22,501 nucleotides of DNA. It comes from Chara braunii (Eukaryota; Streptophyta; Charophyceae; Charales; Characeae). Location: NCBI GenBank assembly GCA_003427395.1, contig BFEA01000588.1:661285-683785 (forward strand), read 5' to 3'. The notes under the pieces were generated by a model that was not told the DNA's origin, did no database searches, and was given only the letters and a program-made list of their open reading frames with translations. This document shows, one piece after another, positions 17,242 to 22,501 of the stretch (its first letter is position 1; each line of letters begins with the position of its first letter). The translations under genes were made by a program, and so were the position numbers.

Positions 17242-17619
17242 ATGGCAGGCATCACATCTCCGCAATGGAAGGCCATGCTGGACGCAGACATCACATCTGC
17301 GCAATGGAAGGCCATGCCAGACGCAGCGTCCGAGAGCGAGAAACCTTTCTTTAAGAAACTTTATGAGGACGCAATGCATAGAGAGATGGAGGCAGAGGCA
17401 TCAGCCAAAACCACAAGTATTGCTACACAAGTGGCCCTACTCGAGGTTCCGGTGTCGAGTGCATCGGCCCCCACCTTTTTCGCAAAGGCGAGAGCCCTCC
17501 CGGCCATGTCACGCAAGAGCTTAACAAAAATAAAATTCAGAGACAACTTGGGAACGACGCAGAATCATCCCATGAGCCGCCAAAACGGCCGCGGTCGCGT
17601 CGCTCCTTCGCTGCTCTAG
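17242..17619 (+). CDS. Possible gag-like or unknown ORF with WKAM repeats
   Basis: From the ATG at 17242 the frame reads MAGITSPQWKAMLDAD, a second copy ITSAQWKAMPDA, then EKPFFKKLYEDAMHREMEAE and ASAKTTSIATQVALLE. Up to about 17446 the composition, with acidic and basic helices, looks protein-like and could be the N-terminus of a retroelement gag or a host-derived exon. From 17451 to the stop at 17619 the frame runs through the reverse complement of another element's leader and is not real coding sequence. Upstream the same frame stays open to 16732, but that part includes poly-Phe from the T tract. I do not recognise the family. Confidence 0.25.
   Translation: MAGITSPQWKAMLDADITSAQWKAMPDAASESEKPFFKKLYEDAMHREMEAEASAKTTSIATQVALLEVPVSSASAPTFFAKARALPAMSRKSLTKIKFRDNLGTTQNHPMSRQNGRGRVAPSLL
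17250..17327 (+). repeat. 39-bp in-frame tandem duplication
   Basis: Units 17250-17288 and 17289-17327 match at 35 of 39 positions by my count. The unit length is 13 codons, so the frame is kept, giving the doubled peptide ITS(P/A)QWKAM-DA. Confidence 0.9.
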
Positions 17620-17700
17620 CCGGGTGCGCCAGCTGTACATTCCGCGGTCCTCTACGACAGAATAGGTTCCCGCATGGCATAAGCTTTCCTTCCCTAAGGG
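17451..17700 (-). repeat. Inverted repeat, left arm: LTR end, PBS and gag start of a Ty3-like element
   Basis: On the minus strand this 250-base block matches 20492-20741 without gaps; I count about 21 differences (about 92% identity). In minus orientation it contains an LTR end (ATGTACA, ending at 17634), a two-base gap, a primer-binding-like site, a leader, and an ATG at 17507-17505 starting MAGRALAFAKKVGADALDT. Beyond 17451 the gag seen with the right arm does not continue; unrelated plus-strand sequence follows. So the left element is cut right after its gag start. Confidence 0.85.
17615..17631 (-). other. Primer-binding-like site (left copy)
   Basis: Minus-strand tggcgcacccggctaga begins two bases after the terminal CA of the LTR. 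It is identical over 17 bases to the site in the right copy, while the flanking leader has diverged. It is not the initiator-Met or the Asp tRNA type; I could not assign the tRNA. Confidence 0.5.
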
Positions 17701-20351
17701 GTTGTCACCACCATTAGGGGCGTATCCCTACCGAGCTATTGACCCACATGCGAAAGCTTTTAAATGCAATCGCAGAGATAGGTCAGCCGAGGGCGTTTGC
17801 TCGTTCGCTGTAGTATAGATACGCTTGGTTAACGCCAAGCGAACCCGAACGCCTTTCGTTCCTAGGGCGTTGATCTCCTAGGTGAGGAGCAGACGCCAGT
17901 CGACTAGGACAGTCTCAACCAAGCGCGAAACTCAACATTGATCCTAGTCCCTTTAACACACAATCAAAAGAAAGTTGTAACAACCATACATAGTTACAAC
18001 GAAAGAAATCGACCGTAGTTGATAGGACGGTATGTTCATCCTAAAATGATAACTAAAAGAAATCGAATCTTCATTTACTACATTCATTATCACAAGATCA
18101 AAATACAATCCGACCACCTCAGGTCGAACACCATAAAACAATCAAACAACCGCCAACAAGGAGTTGGCTATCGAAATTTTTTTTTTTACAGTCAACAAGG
18201 TAGTCGGCCTACCTTAGTTTTGACTTGATGAGACGCACTGCCAACGTTATTCATTCCATATACCGCCGACTTAAGATTAGACACACATATTTGTCATCCG
18301 TTTCCAATTTTTTCGGATGACAAGCTACTTTGCGAATGATTCTTGATCAGGGGCATTGCTTGAAGTGTTGCATGCCTCTCCCTCTAGGAAGTGGTCTGGG
18401 GTACTCCTCCTCTTCCGAGCACAAGACTCGAATCTTAGAAGTCGGGCCGTCTCCACCGAATCGGCAAGTACCCCTCCGTAGAACGGTCCACTCCGGGTCA
18501 ATAACAGGGTCGGCTCCTGAAGCAATGAACCCCCGCCCCAGATGCTTCCTAGGGATAGAAGATGTGTCCACTGCAAGTAGCTTTCAATTATTCTTATTTC
18601 TCCTGAGTTCAGGGTAGCTTGGACGAAAAGAAATCGAAGGAGATAGAGAACGAGAATCATTTGGACAGGCATAGGTAGATGAGTTCATTTGGGAAAGAAA
18701 GGGTCATTCCTCAGGAAAATGCTAAATCCATTTGACCTTATCTGCTTTATTTCAATTGTTGTCATTCTACAACACTCACTGAATTAATCTTTTTCAAAAC
18801 CATAAGTTCTTTTGACAAGAAGGCAGGTAAAAGGTAGAAAGAAGACAATCTTTTTCATATTTCCCAAATAAGCATAATCCATCTCCCTTGCAAGCATCCT
18901 TCTACCTACCTGCACACAATATCGAAGCAAAGAAGTTTGGGAAAACCAGGCAAAAACCCATACCCAAAGTCAAATATTTTCATTTACATGCGTGACTCAT
19001 ACAACTTTACTCTGCCTTTTCTTTCGAACATTCAAAACGAACCGGGTCAAGCAAAGTGCGGGTTCACACAGATGTGAAGGGGAATCTGAGTCATTCAACT
19101 GACTGACCTTGAGTGAAGTTTGATCCGACTCACTCCAGAAAGTCGAGTAATATCTCAATCAAAGTACATGATAACCGTCGTTAAAGCTGACAATACGGCC
19201 CACAACGTTACAAGTTGTGGCCTCTCTCTTCAGCCACGGTCCGCGTCCCCCACCAAGTGCCCAAGTGAGCAAGAGTCGGGTCCATTGAGAGAACTCAAGT
19301 GGGACAACCCTCCAGGAGGGTGCTCCAAAGAATAAGTCCCACGTCTTCTCAACGTCCCGGACAGTTTCAACGCACCCCCGATTGCAGTTCAAACGGCACC
19401 ACATCCTCTAAGGATAGTCCCAATCAACCGCAAGTCCACTACATCTCCAATCACTATGTCCGCTCACAATAGCCACACCAACATGTCGGTCCCGATCACA
19501 ACAATCAGTCCCACCTAGTCCCAAAATAGTCCCAGATGGTCTCAATGCATTCCCACACCATCGCCCGCAATACCAGGTGGTTCATAACTCAAAGCCATTT
19601 GCACTGTGCGCCGCAAAAAAAATAAAGGTGGCCCTGACTAAAAACCGCAGGTGTGGCATGCCCCCCCCAAAAATAGAGATGTCCTTCAGGGAAGTTCGGA
19701 CGCAAACCGCAAGTGCTGCAACTCCAATAGTCAGTGTCGCGTGCACTCATTCCGCACTCACTTCATGTCGTCGGTCCATGTACCACTGTCGCTGCGTGCC
19801 GCATGACCCAATCGTGCACCAGCACTAGCCCAACCTCTATACCATGCTGGGATCCACCATAGCCGCCGCGCACCACAAAAATAACGGCGGACCACAACTT
19901 GTTGCGCCGTCAAAGCCGGTACCATGGCTGCCCTACAACACCACCGCCAGATAACACACAAAACCGTCTCCACTATGACGCAAAAGACCCGCAACGTTTT
20001 TCCTCACAATACTGTCGCCGACATGCCGCCAACTAGACAACATAACCTGAAAAATAATGTCGACGCCTTTGCAATTTTTGGCAACATGATCCCACCGGAC
20101 ACACTGCCGTTGCTGCACCGCTGATTGAGCAACACCTCCGCACACTCACATTGAAAAAACATTGGCGTCGCGCAGCAAATCCGGCAGCACCTTCCACGTC
20201 ACTGCCAAAAAAATCACAGTTGCTGCTGAAAAAAATTTGGCAGCGCTCCCGCAGTATGTCAACAAAAAACTATCGTTGCCGCAAAAACCGCGCAACATCT
20301 CCCCATCGTCAATGCCACGCCAAGCAGGCAGAATCTCCCTTGTACTGCCTC
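17701..20351. other. Bodies of two back-to-back LTRs and intervening sequence
   Basis: Both arms of the inverted repeat point away from this stretch, so it should contain the U3/R parts of the left (minus) and right (plus) LTRs. Their outer limits are not visible. 17820-17890 holds three successive hairpins. About 17900-19100 is AT-rich and lacks repeats I recognise. 19190-19560 is rich in GTCCC words. 19600-20350 is a CA/GC-rich stretch with degenerate copies of words such as gttgccgc and gcaaaac, an eroded tandem repeat. No convincing gene was found. Confidence 0.5.
18325..18672 (-). CDS. Doubtful 115-residue hypothetical ORF
   Basis: The frame starts MPVQMILVLYLLRFLFVQAT, a short hydrophobic segment that could be a signal or membrane anchor, and continues with SLGSIWGGGSLLQEPTLLLT and an Arg/Ser-rich end. 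I do not recognise it. It lies in the AT-rich stretch between two LTR ends, and the opposite strand is also open over most of it, which weakens the case. The style faintly recalls plant mitochondrial intergenic DNA, but that is an impression only. Confidence 0.12.
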   Translation of the reverse strand: MPVQMILVLYLLRFLFVQATLNSGEIRIIESYLQWTHLLSLGSIWGGGSLLQEPTLLLTRSGPFYGGVLADSVETARLLRFESCARKRRSTPDHFLEGEACNTSSNAPDQESFAK

Positions 20352-20490
20352 GTGCCTGCCAAAAACTGTTGCCACCATGCAAAACGGGCAGAGTTTCCCC
20401 TTCAACGCTTGCCGAAGACTGTTGCCGCAGTGCAAAACAGGCAAAGTTTTCCCTGCACCACTTGCTGAAGACCTACCGCCGTCGTGCAAC
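20352..20490. repeat. 55-bp tandem repeat, about 2.5 copies
   Basis: Units 20352-20406 and 20407-20461 share gcttgcc-aa-actgttgcc-c-gtgcaaaac-ggca-agttt, and a partial third unit ends near 20490. More degenerate relatives extend leftward to about 19990. They lie just upstream of the right LTR end, so they are probably LTR-internal repeats. Confidence 0.75.
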
Positions 20491-20491
20491 A

Positions 20492-20741
20492 CCCTTAGGG
20501 AAGGAAAGTTTATGCCCCGCGGAAACCTATCCTGTCGTAGGGGACCGCGGGATGTACAACTGGCGCACCCGGCTAGACCGGCGAAGGAGCGAGGCGACCG
20601 CGGCCGTCTTGGCCGCTCGCGGGATTATTCTGCGTCGTTCCCAAGTTGTCTCTGAATTTTGTTTTTGTTAAACTCCTGCGTGACATGGCCGGGAGGGCTC
20701 TCGCCTTTGCGGAAAAGGTGGGGGCCGATGCGCTCGACACC
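20492..20741 (+). repeat. Inverted repeat, right arm: LTR end, PBS and gag start of a Ty3-like element
   Basis: This is the plus-strand partner of 17451-17700. The LTR end is ATGTACA at 20552-20558, followed by two bases and the primer-like site at 20561. The leader contains a conserved ATG at 20685 that begins MAGRALAFAEKVGADALDT. Here the gag does continue to the right. The two copies differ upstream of position 20492/17700, so the LTR bodies are either strongly diverged or from different subfamilies that share only the U5 end and leader. Confidence 0.85.
20561..20577 (+). other. Primer-binding-like site (right copy)
   Basis: The sequence tggcgcacccggctaga starts with the TGG expected opposite a tRNA CCA end, two bases after the LTR CA. 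It is identical to the left copy. The implied tRNA 3' end is unknown to me. Confidence 0.5.
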
Positions 20742-22218
20742 AGAATCTGGTGATGACCAGTTCAGAGAGAAGCTTGTTGTTGTCGTAGTAGCCTTGGTTC
20801 AACTGTGGACCTTGGAAGATCTTGAGTCCCGTGTGACAGCTCTAGAGCAGCAGAACCAAGAGCTGCAGGCTGAGATAGTCAGCCCCAAACAGTCCCAACT
20901 GGCTGCCCCCCGTCCTCCTAATCCTCGACCTGCTCCAGTCCCAGTCTCTCACCCTAACATAGTCCAGAGAGCAAGTGGAAATATGACGAGCACAGGAACC
21001 GGTGCCGGCTCCTCAAGCGGCAACGTCGACAGTTCTGCACTGGTCCAACTCCCAATGTAGGAACATCAGCCTAAAACGTCGTAGTTCTTGCTGACGTACA
21101 ATGCAGCGGTCCCGTAGTGGACAAGAGGGCGGTCACACTACCATCCAAGTACGGCGGGAAAGGGGACATCGCCTCTTGGATCAGCTCCATGCGCACATAC
21201 TTCGAGGTACTTCGGACTCCGCAGGAAGACCGAAGCATGATCATGGGCACAAATACTGAGCCCACTGTACGGAGTTTCATAGAACTCAAAGCTGTTATTG
21301 TAGGTTATGATAAGATTGACTTGACTAAGTGGTTGAAAGTAACTCCTGTACGTACTTTTGAGGACCTCCTCATCACTCAGTATCAAGATAAGCACGCTGC
21401 ACTCAAGGCAAGGCTAAGGCTTGAGACCCTCAAGGGCCAAAAGTGGAGAACTTTCATGCAAGCTTTGGAGCAACACTTGACTGGTCTGTTCACCACTCCA
21501 AACATGGGATGGACTGACGTGTCTTGCATGAATGTAGTAATGACCCTAATGGGAGTGGCCCCCGAAGACTGGCGTGAGCTATTGACGGATATAGTCAACC
21601 TAGAAGCCAAGGACCTCGCCAGGCGTGCAAAGACACCTGTTGCGGGAGTCGGACTCTGGCATGGGCTGTTCTACATCAGCCCTTGAGTCTGGCATGAATA
21701 CCGAAGAGAAATGCAATGCCTTTAAAAAAACTGCTTCAAGCAAGGGGCCTAACTGTGGTTCGGGTAGGGGAACTATAACACACCTCCCCAAGAATGCAAA
21801 GATGCATGTGATTCCCTGAGAAACCGGAGGATGCTTCCACCAAGCCTTGGGAAGCCCTCCGCATACGTCAAAAAGAATGAGAGAGAAAATCCAAACTGCA
21901 TGTGTGCTTGCATTGTCAAAAGCCTGGGCACGCTGTGCAGGAATGTTATCGTTTGCAGGGAAACAAGCACAGGGCGTAGAAGAGTTATCAGCACTCTCTA
22001 CAAGAAGGGAAGTTGAACAGTCAGCTGCAGGCCCCTCCAAGGAGCCTGAATCTGATCAACTGCCTTCTCTTGAAACCCGGACTGATGTTGAATCCAAGAC
22101 TGTTGAGTCCAAGTACTTTACACTGAGCCTTGGGAGGAGACTAAGGAAGTCAACTTCCACTCTCACCTGGAACATTGGCTGCAGCTCGAGCAGCAACGTC
22201 GCTTTCAAGGGAGCGTGA
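20685..22218 (+). pseudogene. Ty3-like gag, frame-shuffled
   Basis: I take the ATG at 20685 as the start because it is conserved in the left arm (MAGRALAFAEKVGADALDT). The frame breaks about 60 bases later and continues in another phase with SGDDQFREKLVVVVVALVQ and a coiled coil (LESRVTALEQQNQELQ), then a Pro/Ala/Ser linker to a stop at 21058. From about 21078, back in the first phase, comes the capsid-like part: VTLPSKYGGKGDIASWISSM, RTYFEVLRTPQEDRS, TEWLKV-like LTKWLKVTPVRTFEDLL, and LEQHLTGLFTTPNM, ending at 21686. Another shift leads to AFKKTASSKGPN, and a CX2CX4HX4C zinc knuckle (CLHCQKPGHAVQEC, 21905-21946) sits in a third phase. Gag forms the particle that packages the element's RNA; this copy cannot be translated as one protein. 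Confidence 0.82.
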
Positions 22219-22343
22219 AACTGATCTTCTTTAAGCTGCTTATTAACCGCCGATACATCCATGTGCTGATTGGTAATGGCTTAACGACTAACTTATTTTC
22301 TCCTAACGGGATTCGTAAGGCGGGTCTGGGAATGAACTACGAA
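22203..22343 (+). pseudogene. Retrotransposon aspartic protease remnant
   Basis: Following gag in a new phase, the sequence reads FQGSVKLIFFKLLINRRYIH, then VLIGNGLTTNLFSPNGIRKAGL. The context matches the start of Ty3-type pepsin-like proteases, where the active site is D-S/T-G-A. Here the position reads Gly-Asn-Gly-Leu, so the catalytic Asp (22272-22274) is gone. The protease would cut the Gag-Pol polyprotein. The similarity stops at about 22343, after GMNYES, where unrelated GC-rich DNA begins; reverse transcriptase is not present in the window. Confidence 0.7.
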
Positions 22344-22501
22344 TCCCCCTTGGCGGAGGCCATCCGCGGACAAGTCCGCGGGGCCGCTCGACTTTGCGGC
22401 CGCATGGCGGCCAGTGGGAAGGGGGGTTTGGGATTTGGGAAGCGCCATGGGGCGGCGCACCCCCAGCCCCAGCCCCTCAAACAAAAAAGAATAAAAAAAA
22501 A
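22344..22501. other. GC-rich sequence interrupting the element, reaching the window edge
   Basis: The composition changes abruptly to GC-rich. A perfect palindrome ccgcggac-aa-gtccgcgg occupies 22364-22381, and more GGCCGC/GCGGCC words follow, including gcggccgc near 22398. The end is A-rich (from about 22481). It is probably an insertion or rearrangement, but only one edge is visible. Confidence 0.5.

Noticed and set aside
1-22501. CRISPR, prokaryotic operons, rRNA or tRNA genes
   Set aside because: No spaced identical repeats, no ribosome-binding/start patterns and no recognisable rRNA or tRNA; the content is typical eukaryotic transposon DNA.

Overview
This window looks like repeat-rich, non-genic nuclear DNA from a streptophyte plant or alga. 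The gag-like protein near the right edge (coiled coil, proline-rich linker, then a capsid-like part with YFEVLRTPQEDRS and LEQHLTGLFTTPN) and the abundant CTT microsatellites remind me of the charophyte alga Chara. That is memory-based pattern recognition, not a search, so the genus is only a suggestion. There are no rRNA, tRNA, CRISPR or bacterial-type operon features. Almost everything I can identify is a transposable element or simple repeat, and nearly all of it is broken.

Left part (1-5951). Simple repeats occupy the first 0.5 kb. A 400-residue open frame (487-1689, minus) of unknown function follows, with a smaller one upstream of it (1697-2110). A perfect palindrome next to a run of 30 T separates these from a decayed autonomous Helitron on the minus strand (2209-5951). 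The Helitron still shows its HUH-type Rep region and a Pif1-like helicase, but it has about ten in-frame stops, four frame changes, no catalytic tyrosines and a damaged Walker A motif.

Middle part (5952-9850). This is non-coding DNA built from GGGAC/GTCCC-rich repeats: a 26-bp tandem array, two diverged copies of a roughly 0.7-0.85 kb unit about 1.24 kb apart, a cluster of three hairpins, and a very long polypyrimidine tract.

Nested retrotransposons (about 9994-15812). Two related minus-strand Ty3/gypsy chromoviruses are present as 3' halves. One (12427-14449: RNase H, integrase, chromodomain, with a 1.19-kb 3' LTR at 11211-12401) appears inserted into the integrase of the other (10350-11205). 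A plus-strand LTR (14452-15798), followed by a clear initiator-Met-type primer-binding site at 15801, cuts the first copy inside RNase H. The order of insertion can be read from the sequence.

Right part (15813-22501). After a leader with a strong hairpin and a candidate intron comes a short open frame with a 39-bp duplication. Then a 250-bp inverted repeat (17451-17700 and 20492-20741, about 92% identical by my count) marks the LTR end, primer-binding site and gag start of two back-to-back elements of another Ty3-like family. The right copy runs into a frame-shuffled gag, a zinc knuckle and a protease remnant with a ruined active site. It is interrupted near 22344 by a GC-rich sequence that runs off the window.

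I found no convincing intact new system. The most unusual items are the inverted LTR ends with an unassigned tRNA primer site, the intact 400-residue frame beside a heavily mutated Helitron, and the stop-codon pattern consistent with CpG decay.
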